Below, piece by piece: positions 44,246 to 53,088 of a stretch of DNA of 64,000 nucleotides. The DNA is from Candidatus Phosphoribacter baldrii (lineage in GTDB: Bacteria; Actinomycetota; Actinomycetes; Actinomycetales; Dermatophilaceae). The translations under genes and the position numbers were made by a program. The DNA lies in the NCBI GenBank assembly GCA_016704565.1, contig JADIZV010000002.1, positions 124,001 through 188,000 of the forward strand, written 5' to 3'. Position 1 is the first letter of the stretch; the number at the start of each line of letters is the position of its first letter. A model generated the notes under the pieces. The model ran no database searches. It saw only the letters and a program-made list of their open reading frames with translations, and was not told the origin of the DNA.

Positions 44246-45316
44246 TCACCCTCGGGAGGACCGACGCAGCACCTCGCTGATCCGACGGGAGGCATCCGCC
44301 AGGATCGCCACCAATTCGGCAGTCTGGTCCGCGGTGAGCCCATGCTGGCGCCACGCGCGTCGGGCCTGGTCGCGGACCTCGTATGCCGCCCGCTCCAGAT
44401 CCGCCCACTCCGACCCTGCTGACGAGCCTGCCGACGACCCTGCCGAGGTCCCCCGATGACCGCCGGGACTGTCGGGCCCGGTGCCCGGCGATCTGCTCCC
44501 GAAGACGAAACCACTGAGCGGAGAGCCCAAGCCGAAGCCCCGGAAACCACCCGACCACGGTGCGTCGTAGCCCCGTCCGTCGGTCCACGGTTGCTCGGCC
44601 CAGGCTTCTTCTGCCCAGGCTTCCACGTCCGGCGGGGCATCCGAGAGCCCCTCACGCGTGTCGTGGCCCGCGGGTCGCCTGGCCTCGTCGTCGAACCAGG
44701 CGTCATCCGGGCGGCCCCACGCGTGTGTTGGCTCCCAACGATCGCGACGCTCCGGTCGATCCCCACGGTCTGATCGATCTCCACGGTCTGACCGATCCCG
44801 GCGGCCCGGTCGATCTGCGGGGCCTGGTCGATCTGCGGGGCCCGGTCGATCTGCGCGGCCCGGTCGATCGCGCCTGTCTGCTCCATCCGACTGGTCTGGC
44901 GGGGTGGCGCCCGCGGGGCGCGCCGTGGCTCTAGCCTCTCGGGCCGCCGCCTTGAGCTCGGCCCGCAGATCCGCCGATCGACCCTGGACGGTGGTTCGAA
45001 CCTGATCGGCGAGCCGACGGACCGACTGGTCCAGGTCGGCCTCCAGGTCTTGGACTTCGCGGTGGCGGGCACGGACTTCGGCCAGTCCGGCCTCCGTGAT
45101 GCGATAGGTGGCCTTGCGGCCTTCGTCCGAGCGCGCGACCAGGCCCTCGTCCTCCAGCTTCGACAAGCGGGGATAGACCGTGCCCGCGCTCGGCGTATAG
45201 AGCCCGCCGAATCGGGCCTCCAGATCCTGGATGACCTCGTATCCATGCCGTGGCGCCTCGGCAAGCAGCGCCAGCAGGTAGAGCCGCAGCTGGCCGTGCG
45301 CAAAGACCGGGCTCAT
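44246..45316 (-). CDS. PadR family transcriptional regulator with long repetitive tail
   Basis: A 356-aa protein. Residues 1-90 form a PadR winged helix (QLRLYLLALLAEAPRHGYEV, GTVYPRLSKLEDEGLVAR, YRITEAGLAEV). A coiled-coil stretch (~95-145) is followed by an Arg/Asp/Pro/Gly-rich repetitive segment (~150-210, ADRPG and RSDRGD units from ~18-nt repeats near 44770-44880), then an acidic/aromatic disordered part and a C-terminal helix (AYEVRDQARRAWRQHGLTAD). Most PadR proteins are 110-200 aa, so the tail is unusual. Its ATG overlaps the DUF4097 stop (ATGA); the pair is probably autoregulated. Confidence 0.85.
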   Translation of the reverse strand: MSPVFAHGQLRLYLLALLAEAPRHGYEVIQDLEARFGGLYTPSAGTVYPRLSKLEDEGLVARSDEGRKATYRITEAGLAEVRARHREVQDLEADLDQSVRRLADQVRTTVQGRSADLRAELKAAAREARATARPAGATPPDQSDGADRRDRPGRADRPGPADRPGPADRPGRRDRSDRGDRSDRGDRPERRDRWEPTHAWGRPDDAWFDDEARRPAGHDTREGLSDAPPDVEAWAEEAWAEQPWTDGRGYDAPWSGGFRGFGLGSPLSGFVFGSRSPGTGPDSPGGHRGTSAGSSAGSSAGSEWADLERAAYEVRDQARRAWRQHGLTADQTAELVAILADASRRISEVLRRSSRG

Positions 45317-46458
45317 CGGTGGTCCCAGCCCTCGGGGACGGCTGCCGCGCCCAGATGATCTCCGGAAGGAGAATCCTGCGGGGCGGCCGGGACCCCCGAC
45401 CCATCCGGTCCTTCTGGCCCATTCGGCCCCTCCGGCCAATCCGGATCGTCTGGCCCATCCGGCCAATCCGAGGGACCCGGGCCGCCGGTCGGCCCCTCAG
45501 CCGGGCCGTCTTGCGGTTCCTGGGACGGACCATCCTGTGGTCCATCGGGCGGCGCGTCCTGGGGGCCTTCGGGTGGCCACCCCTGGGGGCCGGGTCCGGC
45601 GCCCGTATGCCGTCCTTGCAGGAGGATGACGTCGCCCGACACCGAGTTGGCCCGCAACCGCAACGACTCAGCGCCGCTGCGCAGGGTGCCCGACTGGCCG
45701 GGGGCGCCGTCCGCGGTGCCGCCGGACGGCATACGCCCGCGTTTGCCGCCACGCAGGGACTGGCCGTCGACGATGACCTGACCTGTGGCGCTGGAGGCGG
45801 TCACGGCATACCCGGAGAAGGGCGCGCGGATCGTCACGTCGCCAGACACCGAGTTGGACTGGACGTCGACGTGGGTGTTGACCAGGTCCAGGGCGATCTC
45901 GCCCGACACGGTGTTGATCCGAGCCTTGGGAATGTCGCTGCCCTGGACGGTGATCGCCCCCGACACGGAGTTGAGCTTGACCTCGCCGACCAGGTCAGCG
46001 CACTCGGTGGAGCCGCTCACCGTGTTGACGATGGTGGAGCCGTGGACGTCGCTGATCGTCATCTCCCCGGACACGGTGTTGGCCGTGAGCCCGCGGCGCA
46101 GGCCGTTGGCGACGATGGGGGCGCTCACGGTCGCGAGAGTGACGTGCGCGGAGGCCGGGACCGAAAGGCTGACCTCGACCCGCTGGCCGTCAACCCGCTC
46201 GACCAGGCGACGAAGGGTGTCCAGCACGCTCGTTTGGGCATCCTTGCCGTGCATGACCTTGAGGGTTCGTCCGTCCCAGGACACCCGAAGCGGAAGTCCC
46301 TCGACGCTGGACACCTCGACCCGGGCGCCGAAGGAGTCGTCGTGGGTGACGACGTCCACCGTCCCCCCGATGATTGCCACGACGACCTTCTCGACCCGGT
46401 CGCGCTCGCTGCCGACGTCGATGACGCGCGGCCCGTCGACCAACCACTGTTCGGGCAT
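45313..46458 (-). CDS. DUF4097 family beta-helix protein
   Basis: A 381-aa protein. Residues ~90-270 consist of repeated NSVSG/NTVSG turns (NTVSGEMTISDVHGSTIVNT; LNSVSGAITVQG; NTVSGEIALDLVNTH; NSVSGDVTIRAPF), the right-handed beta-helix pattern of DUF4097. A Pro/Gly/Asp-rich tail of about 85 residues follows. No signal peptide or membrane helix. Such genes often pair with PadR repressors; here the stop overlaps the padR start by 4 nt. ATG 46458 has a strong AGGAGG ribosome site 5 nt before it. Function unknown, possibly envelope stress. Confidence 0.85.
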   Translation of the reverse strand: MPEQWLVDGPRVIDVGSERDRVEKVVVAIIGGTVDVVTHDDSFGARVEVSSVEGLPLRVSWDGRTLKVMHGKDAQTSVLDTLRRLVERVDGQRVEVSLSVPASAHVTLATVSAPIVANGLRRGLTANTVSGEMTISDVHGSTIVNTVSGSTECADLVGEVKLNSVSGAITVQGSDIPKARINTVSGEIALDLVNTHVDVQSNSVSGDVTIRAPFSGYAVTASSATGQVIVDGQSLRGGKRGRMPSGGTADGAPGQSGTLRSGAESLRLRANSVSGDVILLQGRHTGAGPGPQGWPPEGPQDAPPDGPQDGPSQEPQDGPAEGPTGGPGPSDWPDGPDDPDWPEGPNGPEGPDGSGVPAAPQDSPSGDHLGAAAVPEGWDHR

Positions 46459-46484
46459 GCTGCCTCCTTGGTCATCACCACGCG

Positions 46485-46517
46485 CTATATCGCGTTCAGG
46501 GAACACGTTATATCGCG
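46485..46517. promoter_or_regulatory. Candidate PadR operator/promoter
   Basis: Two direct copies of (C/T)TATATCGCG lie at 46485-46494 and 46508-46517, 23 bp apart, just upstream of the DUF4097-padR operon. Their AT-rich TATAT cores stand out in this genome, fit a repeated regulator site on one face of the helix, and could include the -10. Autoregulation by the PadR protein is inferred. Confidence 0.5.
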
Positions 46518-46539
46518 AGTGTATGACTCGCAAGGGGCG

Positions 46540-47247
46540 TTAACCGATCTGCAGCCAGGCATTCCATCCGGCGTGCAGCACCAACCAGGCGATCAGCCCA
46601 TAGCCGACCTGCCCGGGGTGGACCCCGTCTCCCGCCGCGAGATCGGCTGCCCATTGCTCGTGGGCCACCAACGGCCGGAAGCAGTCGACGTAGGTGACGC
46701 CGCGCCGGGAACACACGTCGGCCTGCGCCTGGGAGAGCCCGTCGATCCGCGCATTGAACTCTGGGTCCAACGACGGAGTGAGACCGACGACGAAGGTCGC
46801 GATCCCCTTCGCCGCGGCGTCGTCGAGGATGTTGGCGAGGTTGAGTCGCGACCGGGCAGTGGTCAGGCCCTGAGCCAGGTCATTGAGGCCGACCGACACG
46901 ACGAGGCGCCGTTCGCCGCGGCCGGCCCAGCGCGGCATACACTCACCGCGCCAGCGGGCCATCACGTCACCGGAGTCCTGGCCGCGGACCCCCAGGTTGT
47001 ATGCCGTGATCTCCACGTCCGGGTGATGGCTGCGGCTGACGACCCGGCCCACCCAACCGAGGGCCTTGGGATCGCCGAATCCCGCGGTGAGGGAGGCGCC
47101 CACGAAGCACAGACCGATGTCGCGCCGTCCGTCGTCAGCCACGGTGAACGTCGCGCTCGGGGTGAACTCCGGAGTGGGGTCGCCGTCGGTCGCGCTGGGA
47201 TACGCCGGGCCGTCGCTGGCATGGTCATGGGTGTGGTCGTCGGTCAC
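46540..47247 (-). CDS. SGNH/GDSL-type hydrolase
   Basis: A 235-aa esterase/lipase-like SGNH hydrolase: block I FVGASLTAGFGDPKALGWVG with Ser nucleophile (Gly-Ala-Ser rather than Gly-Asp-Ser), block III SVGLNDLAQG, and the C-terminal DGVHP carrying the catalytic Asp-His. A His/Asp-rich N-terminus (TDDHTHDHASDG) could bind metal. No signal peptide. GTG 47247 has GAGGAG upstream, 7 nt after the preceding DUF6104 gene, so the two form an operon. The substrate cannot be inferred. Confidence 0.85.
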   Translation of the reverse strand: MTDDHTHDHASDGPAYPSATDGDPTPEFTPSATFTVADDGRRDIGLCFVGASLTAGFGDPKALGWVGRVVSRSHHPDVEITAYNLGVRGQDSGDVMARWRGECMPRWAGRGERRLVVSVGLNDLAQGLTTARSRLNLANILDDAAAKGIATFVVGLTPSLDPEFNARIDGLSQAQADVCSRRGVTYVDCFRPLVAHEQWAADLAAGDGVHPGQVGYGLIAWLVLHAGWNAWLQIG

Positions 47248-47254
47248 GAAGGGG

Positions 47255-47431
47255 TCACTCCTCGTCGTCGTCGAGCCGGGCGAGGTAGGTCGCCAACCGC
47301 TCGACTGGGGTTTCGAACTCCGGGTGCTGGTCGACGAAGGCGCGCAACTGCTCGGCCAGCCACGAGAAGGTGACCTCCTCGTCGCCCCGGCGTGCGTCCA
47401 ACTCCTCGATGCCGCGGTCGGTGAAGTACAC
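47255..47431 (-). CDS. DUF6104 family small protein
   Basis: A 58-aa acidic protein starting at GTG 47431: YFTDRGIEELDARRGDEEVT then FSWLAEQLRAFVDQHPEFE and PVERLATYLARLDDDEE. The sequence is very like the DUF6104 proteins of Streptomyces and relatives. Function unknown. First gene of a two-gene unit with the SGNH hydrolase. Confidence 0.85.
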   Translation of the reverse strand: MYFTDRGIEELDARRGDEEVTFSWLAEQLRAFVDQHPEFETPVERLATYLARLDDDEE

Positions 47432-47592
47432 CCTTGGAGGCTATCGCGCCCGGTCCCGTCCGCCACCTCACCGCACCCGGTGCGGCGCAACGGTTTCGCG
47501 GTGCACCCCCGTGCACTCCCCGTGCACTCCCGGTGCACTCCTGGGCGCACCGGTGGGCGCACCGGTGCGGGCGCAACCTCGCCTGCACATGG

Positions 47593-48750
47593 TCACAGTG
47601 ACCGGGAGATCAGTTCCTTCATGATCTCGTTGGTGCCGGCGTAGATCTTCTGCACCCGAGCCGCCGCATAGAGCCGAGCGATCGGGTATTCCATCATGTA
47701 GCCGTAGCCTCCGAAGACCTGCAGGCACCGGTCGATCACCGAGCACTGCATGTCGGTCGCCCAGTACTTGATCCGCGAGGCCAGCACCGCATCCAGCCGG
47801 CCGGCCAAGTGCTCGCCGATGCAGTGGTCCAAGAAGGTCCGCGCGGCCAGCACGTCGGTCGAGCACTCCGCGAGCAGGAACCGGGTGTGCTGGAAGTCCA
47901 CGATCTTGCGTCCGAACGCCTCCCGCTCCTTGGCGTATGCCGTGGCGAGGCGCACGGCATACTCCGCCGCCGCGACCGCGCCCACCGACACGACGAGCCG
48001 TTCCTGGGGGAGCTGCTCCATGAGCTGGGCGAACCCCTGCCCTTCGTCGCCGAGCCGGTTGGCCACGGGCACGCGCATGTCCGAGAAGGCCAGCTCGCGG
48101 GTGTCCTGCCCGTGCTGCCCGATCTTGGCCAGCACCCGACCACGGGTGAAGCCGGGCAGGTCATCGACCTCGGCGACGATGAGCGAGATGCCCTTGGCGC
48201 CGACCCCACCCGTCCGGGCGACGACGATGACCAGATCGGCGTGCGACGCGTTGGTGATGAAGGTCTTGCTCCCGTTGATGACGTAATCCTCGCCATCCCG
48301 GCGGGCCGACGTCCGCACCGCCTGCAGGTCCGACCCGGTGCCCGGCTCGGTCATCGCGATCGCGCCCACCCACTCCCCGGAGGCGAGCTTGGGCAGCCAG
48401 CGGCGCTTCTGCTCGTCGGTGCCGAACTCGGCGATGTAGTGGGGGACGATCCCGCTGTGGATGTGCAGGCCGAGCGCGTCGTCACCGACCCAGCCCTGCT
48501 CCTGCAGCACGACCGCCTCGTGCGCGAACGTCCCTCCGCCGCCGCCGAACTCCTCCGGCAGGCTCAGCCCGAGGATCCCGGCCTGCCCCGCCTTGAGCCA
48601 GGTCTCGCGGTCGACCTGGTGTTGGGCGGCGAACCGCTCCGCATGTGGCACGACCTCTCGGGCGAAGAACGTCCGGGCCAGGGTCGCGAGGTCCTCAAGG
48701 TCCTCGGTCAGCCATGGTGAACGGTAGGGCGGGGCAACGACGCGGGCCAC
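47593..48750 (-). CDS. Acyl-CoA dehydrogenase
   Basis: A 385-aa FAD-dependent acyl-CoA dehydrogenase: LPEEFGGGGGTFAHEAVVLQ, the flavin-binding AMTEPGTGSDLQAVRTSA, FITNASHADLVIV, GRKIVDFQHTRFLLAE, and C-terminal QVFGGYGYMMEYPIARLYAA followed by KIYAGTNEIMKELI. This looks like a long/medium-chain member acting in beta-oxidation. GTG 48750 has a perfect AGGAGG 6 nt upstream, and TAGACC (48779-48784, minus) may be the -10. An octamer pair inside the gene (47936 and 47954) could form a hairpin in the mRNA. Confidence 0.92.
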   Translation of the reverse strand: MARVVAPPYRSPWLTEDLEDLATLARTFFAREVVPHAERFAAQHQVDRETWLKAGQAGILGLSLPEEFGGGGGTFAHEAVVLQEQGWVGDDALGLHIHSGIVPHYIAEFGTDEQKRRWLPKLASGEWVGAIAMTEPGTGSDLQAVRTSARRDGEDYVINGSKTFITNASHADLVIVVARTGGVGAKGISLIVAEVDDLPGFTRGRVLAKIGQHGQDTRELAFSDMRVPVANRLGDEGQGFAQLMEQLPQERLVVSVGAVAAAEYAVRLATAYAKEREAFGRKIVDFQHTRFLLAECSTDVLAARTFLDHCIGEHLAGRLDAVLASRIKYWATDMQCSVIDRCLQVFGGYGYMMEYPIARLYAAARVQKIYAGTNEIMKELISRSL

Positions 48751-48891
48751 GATGTCCTCCTGAGGGGTGGTCCCTCTTGGTCTATCGCGGCCGGGGGGCC
48801 GAGTCCAGGCTTGGCGGCCCCCAGCGGGTGCGGCGCTCACCACATCTCGGGACACCGCGGATCCGGGTCGGTCGCCGACGTCGGTGGCCCC

Positions 48892-48971
48892 GGCCCGAGC
48901 AACAGGCCCGAGCAACAGCCCCGAGCAACAGCCCCGAGCAACACAGGCCCGAGCAACAGGCCCGAGCAACA
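48892..48971. repeat. CCCGAGCAACA tandem repeat, about 6 copies
   Basis: CCCGAGCAACA recurs every 13-15 nt from about 48894 to 48971, with short GG/GC spacers. It lies between kgd and the acyl-CoA dehydrogenase in the spacer 48751-49025 and abuts the kgd terminator. Too short and direct for CRISPR. No gene seen in the spacer. Confidence 0.8.
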
Positions 48972-49007
48972 GGTATGCCGCACGCCCAGGTGAGCGCACG
49001 GCATACC
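48972..49007 (-). terminator. Octamer-pair hairpin after kgd
   Basis: GGTATGCCG (48972-48980) and CGGCATACC (48999-49007), 19 nt after the kgd stop. The inner bases (CACGC / GCGCA) pair only partly, so the stem is weaker than in other pairs. Confidence 0.55.
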
Positions 49008-49025
49008 GATCGGTCGGGCTGGGCG

Positions 49026-52000
49026 TCAGCGAGCGAAAGCCGCCTCGAGCAACGCGGCCTGCTCGACCTCGTGCTTCTTGTGCGAGCCGGTGGCCGGCGA
49101 CGCGGAGGCCTTGCGGCAGACCACGCGCAGCCCTCGGTGCTCGCCGAGTTCGGCCAGTTGCTCGGGCAGGTTGAGCGCCATGAACGGCCAGGCGCCCTGG
49201 TTCTTGGGCTCGTCCTGCACCCAGACCAGCTCCGCGTTGGGGTAACCCCGCAGAGCCTGCGCGATCTCGGCCGCTGGGATCGGGGCCAGCTGCTCGACCC
49301 GCAGGATCGCCGTCGCTGAGTCGCCGCGCTTCTCCCGCTCGGCCTCCAGCTCCCAGACGACCTTGCCGGAGGCCAGGATCACCCGGGTCACCGCGCCGCC
49401 GTCGAGCTGACGGGTGTCGGGCAGCACCGGCCGGAAGGTGCCGGTCGTGAAGTCCTCCGGCATCGACGAGGCGGCCTTGAGCCGCAGCATGGACTTGGGG
49501 GCGAACACGATGAGCGGACGCCGCGGCCGGGCGTAGGCCTGGCGGCGCAGCAGGTGGAAGTGCGACGCCGGCGTCGACGGGTAGGCGACCGTCATGTTGT
49601 CCTCGGCGAACAGCTGCAGGTAGCGCTCGATCCGCGCCGAGGAGTGGTCCGGCCCTTGGCCCTCGTAGCCGTGGGGGAGCAGGAGCACGACCGAGGACCG
49701 CTGGGCCCACTTCTGCTCCGACGAGGAGATGAACTCATCAACGATCGTCTGCGCACCGTCGGCGAAGTCACCGAACTGGGCCTCCCACAGCACGAGCGCG
49801 TCGGGGCGCTCGACCGAGTAGCCGTATTCGAAGCCCATCGCGGCATACTCCGAGAGCAGCGAGTTATAGACCCAGAACTTGGCCTGGTCCTCGCGCAGGT
49901 GATGCAGCGGGGTCCACTCCTTGCCGGTGACCTTGTCGATGAGCACCGCGTGCCGCTGGACGAAGGTGCCGCGCTGGCTGTCCTGGCCGGCCAACCGGAC
50001 CGGCGTGCCCTCCAGCAGGAGTGACCCGAAGGCCAGCAATTCGCCCATGCCCCAGTCGATCCCGCCTTCGCGGACCATCGCCGCGCGGCGGTCCATCAGG
50101 GCCTTGAGCTTGGGGTGGACCGTGAAGCCTTCGGGCGTGCGAATCCACGAGTCGCCGAGGGCGTGCATGGTCTCGGTCGAGATCGCGGTCTGGCGCCAGT
50201 CGCGTGGGCGGGCGACGTCGTCGAGCGCCTGCGCGGTCGGCTTCTCGAGCCCGCCGTGGCCGGCGACGTCGGACGAGGAGTCGACGTATGCCGTCGGGCT
50301 GGCTGCCGGGGCGGCCTGGGCTTCGCGGGTCTCCAGGAACACCCGCTCGAGCTGTTGCTGGTAGTCCCGCAGCGCGGCCTCGGCGTCCTCGACGGAGATG
50401 TCGCCACGGCCGATGAGCGACTCGGTGTAGAGCTTGCGGACCGATCGCTTGGCCTCGATGAGGGCGTACATGAGCGGCTGGGTCATCGACGGGTCGTCGC
50501 CCTCGTTGTGGCCCCGGCGGCGGTAGCACACCATGTCGACGACGACGTCCTTCTTGAACGTCTGCCGGAACTCGAAAGCCAGCTCGGCGACCCGGACGCA
50601 GGCCTCGGGGTCGTCACCGTTGACGTGGAAGATCGGCGCCTGGATCATCCGAGCGACGTCGGTGGAGTAGACCGACGAGCGGGACGAGGACGGCGCGGTC
50701 GTGAAGCCGACCTGGTTGTTGACGATGACGTGGATGGTGCCGCCGGTGCGGTAGCCGCGCAGCTCGGACTGCTGCAGGGTCTCCGCGACGACCCCTTGAC
50801 CGGCGAACGCGGCGTCCCCGTGCATGAGGATCGGCAGCACGGTGAAGGCGTCACCGCCGAGGTTGAGCCGGTCCTGCTTGGCCCGGACAATGCCCTCCAG
50901 GACCGGGTTGACGGCCTCCAGGTGCGAGGGGTTGGCGGCCAGGTAGACCTTGGTCGAGGCTCCACCCTCGGCGGTGAAGGTGCCTTCGGTGCCAAGGTGG
51001 TACTTCACGTCGCCCGAGCCCTGGACCGACTTCGGGTCGGCCCTGCCCTCGAACTCACGGAAGATCTGCGCGGGTGCCTTGCCGGCGATGTTGGCCAGCA
51101 CGTTGAGGCGGCCGCGGTGCGGCATACCGATGCAGACCTCGTCCAACGATGCGTCCGCAGCGCAGGAGAGGATCCGGTCCAGGAGGGCGATCGCGGACTC
51201 GCCACCTTCGAGGGAGAAGCGCTTCTGGCCGACGAACTTGGTCTGCAGGAACGTCTCGAAGGCCTCTGCGGCGTTGAGTCGACGCAGGATGCGCATCTGC
51301 TCGTCGCGGGTCGGCTTCTCGTGGACGACCTCGCACTTGTCTTGGATCCACCGGCGCTGGTCGGGGTCCTGGATGTGCATGTACTCGATGCCGACGGTCC
51401 GGCAGTAGGAGTCGCGCAGGATCCCGAGGATCTGGCGCAGTTTGAGGAACGGTTTGCCGCCGAACCCGCCGGTGGCGAAGTGCCGGTCCAGGTCCCACAG
51501 GGTGAGCCCGTGCGAGGTGACGTCGAGGTCGGGGTGGCGACGCTGGCGGTATTCCAGCGGGTCGGTGTCGGCCATGAGGTGGCCGCGCACCCGGTAGGCG
51601 TGGATGATCTCCTGCACCCGCGCGACCTTGTTGATGTCGTCGTCGTGGCTGGCGGTGACGTCCTGGACCCAGCGGATCGGTTCGTAGGGAATGCGCAGGC
51701 TCTCGAAGATCTCGTCGTAGAACCGGTCGCTGCCCAGCAGTAACTGGTGGACGATCCGCAGGAAGTCCCCGCTCTGGGCGCCCTGGATGATCCGGTGGTC
51801 GTAGGTCGAGGTGAGCGTGAGGATCTTGGACACGGCGTTGCGGTTGAGGGTGTCGGCCGACGCGCCCTGCCATTCGGCCGGGTATTCCATGGCCCCGACG
51901 CCGATGATCGCGCCCTGGCCCTGCATGAGCCGGGGCACCGAGTGGACCGTGCCGATCGTGCCGGGGTTGGTCAGCGAGATCGTCGTCCCGGCGAAGTCGT

Positions 52001-52820
52001 CCACGGTCAGCTTGCCGCCGCGGGCCTTCTTCACCATGTCTTCGTATGCCGACCAGAAGTGGACGAAGTCCATCAGCTCGGCCGACTTGATCGACGGGAC
52101 AAGCAGCTGGCGGGTGCCGTCGGGCTTGGCCAGGTCGATGGCCAAGCCGAGGTTGATGTGCGCGGGCGCGATGACGACGGGCTTGCCGTCCTGCTCGCCG
52201 AAGGCGTGGTTCATCTCGGGCAGCGCCTTGAGCGCCTTGACCAGAGCGAAACCGATGATGTGGGTGAAGGAGACCTTGCCACCGCGGGAGCGGGCCAGGT
52301 GGTTGTTGATGACGACCCGGTTGTCGATGAGCAGCTTGGCCGGCACCGAGCGCACTGAGGTAGCCGTCGGCACCTCAAGCGAGGACTGCATGTTGGCGAC
52401 GACCCGGGCGGCCGGACCGCGCAGCGGGCGGACCTCCGCCTCCGACGGGGGCGGGGTGGACTTCGGCGCGGGGATGTCCCGCGGCATCGGGGCAGCCGGG
52501 GCCGCTGCCGCAGATCCCGAGCCGCCCGAGCTAGCCGAGCCACCCGAGCCGACCGAGGCAGCCGGTGCCGCCGACTCGCGAGGGGGCTGGGTGACAGGGA
52601 TCGCCGGAGCCGGGGCAGGTGCCGACGCGGGTGCAGCGGCGGCGCCGTTGTTGCTCAATGCTCCGGACGGGTGCCCGGGCCTGTAGTCCTCAAAGAACTC
52701 CCACCAGGCTCGGTCGACCGAGTCCTTGTCGGCGAGCCACTGTTCGTAGAGCTCGTCGACGAGCCACTCATTGGGCCCGAAGGCGCCGATGGGGTTGTCG
52801 CTCATGGCCTGGTCTGGCAC
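49026..52820 (-). CDS. kgd: Multifunctional 2-oxoglutarate dehydrogenase E1/E2 (Kgd)
   Basis: A 1264-aa actinobacterial fusion that decarboxylates 2-oxoglutarate and transfers the succinyl group. Residues ~1-110: short E1-type helix (NEWLVDELYEQWL) and Ala/Pro-rich linker with no lipoyl domain. ~120-360: E2-like acyltransferase with TSTYDHRIIQGAQSGDF carrying the catalytic His/Asp. ~390-1264: thiamine-diphosphate E1 (FSLEGGESAIALLD, MPHRGRLNVLANIAGK, HGDAAFAGQGVVAET, NNQVGFTT). GTG 52820 is used with GAGGCGAGG upstream; ATG 52805 is the alternative. With Mdh it supplies TCA-cycle steps; product of gdhB is its substrate. Confidence 0.96.
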   Translation of the reverse strand: MPDQAMSDNPIGAFGPNEWLVDELYEQWLADKDSVDRAWWEFFEDYRPGHPSGALSNNGAAAAPASAPAPAPAIPVTQPPRESAAPAASVGSGGSASSGGSGSAAAAPAAPMPRDIPAPKSTPPPSEAEVRPLRGPAARVVANMQSSLEVPTATSVRSVPAKLLIDNRVVINNHLARSRGGKVSFTHIIGFALVKALKALPEMNHAFGEQDGKPVVIAPAHINLGLAIDLAKPDGTRQLLVPSIKSAELMDFVHFWSAYEDMVKKARGGKLTVDDFAGTTISLTNPGTIGTVHSVPRLMQGQGAIIGVGAMEYPAEWQGASADTLNRNAVSKILTLTSTYDHRIIQGAQSGDFLRIVHQLLLGSDRFYDEIFESLRIPYEPIRWVQDVTASHDDDINKVARVQEIIHAYRVRGHLMADTDPLEYRQRRHPDLDVTSHGLTLWDLDRHFATGGFGGKPFLKLRQILGILRDSYCRTVGIEYMHIQDPDQRRWIQDKCEVVHEKPTRDEQMRILRRLNAAEAFETFLQTKFVGQKRFSLEGGESAIALLDRILSCAADASLDEVCIGMPHRGRLNVLANIAGKAPAQIFREFEGRADPKSVQGSGDVKYHLGTEGTFTAEGGASTKVYLAANPSHLEAVNPVLEGIVRAKQDRLNLGGDAFTVLPILMHGDAAFAGQGVVAETLQQSELRGYRTGGTIHVIVNNQVGFTTAPSSSRSSVYSTDVARMIQAPIFHVNGDDPEACVRVAELAFEFRQTFKKDVVVDMVCYRRRGHNEGDDPSMTQPLMYALIEAKRSVRKLYTESLIGRGDISVEDAEAALRDYQQQLERVFLETREAQAAPAASPTAYVDSSSDVAGHGGLEKPTAQALDDVARPRDWRQTAISTETMHALGDSWIRTPEGFTVHPKLKALMDRRAAMVREGGIDWGMGELLAFGSLLLEGTPVRLAGQDSQRGTFVQRHAVLIDKVTGKEWTPLHHLREDQAKFWVYNSLLSEYAAMGFEYGYSVERPDALVLWEAQFGDFADGAQTIVDEFISSSEQKWAQRSSVVLLLPHGYEGQGPDHSSARIERYLQLFAEDNMTVAYPSTPASHFHLLRRQAYARPRRPLIVFAPKSMLRLKAASSMPEDFTTGTFRPVLPDTRQLDGGAVTRVILASGKVVWELEAEREKRGDSATAILRVEQLAPIPAAEIAQALRGYPNAELVWVQDEPKNQGAWPFMALNLPEQLAELGEHRGLRVVCRKASASPATGSHKKHEVEQAALLEAAFAR

Positions 52821-52972
52821 GGGTGCCTCGCCTCTTTCGGTGCGTCGACGTTGACGTCGGTGGACGGCTGTGCAGGACGGACAGACCGGGCGGGGCCGAG
52901 CCCGTCCGGACGGGTCTCAGCCTAGCCCCGGGTGTCGCGGCCCAACCACCGGCACCGCCATCCGAAACGCGC

Positions 52973-53005
52973 CTGGGCGCCCCCGTCGGTGACGGGGGCG
53001 CCCAG
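52973..53005. terminator. 15-bp hairpin in the spacer before kgd
   Basis: CTGGGCGCCCCCGTC (52973-52987) and its complement (52991-53005) around loop GGT. It is downstream of the ABC permease gene on the minus strand. No octamer. Confidence 0.7.
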
Positions 53006-53015
53006 GGTGAGCGGA

Positions 53016-53061
53016 CGGCATACGGGAAGGCGCGGGGTCGGCCCGAGCCGGAGGTATGCCG
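53016..53061 (-). terminator. Inverted octamer pair after the ABC permease gene
   Basis: CGGCATAC (53016-53023) and GTATGCCG (53054-53061), 28 nt after the permease stop. The 30-nt interior is GC-rich; the pairing beyond the octamer is poor. It precedes the stronger hairpin at 52973-53005 in the same spacer. Confidence 0.4.
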
Positions 53062-53088
53062 GGTGGCCGCGTCCGCAGGCCCCTGCGC

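Noticed and set aside
48892..48971. Possible CRISPR array
   Set aside because: Units are 13-15 nt in direct tandem with 2-4 nt spacers and there are no cas genes; it is a simple tandem repeat.
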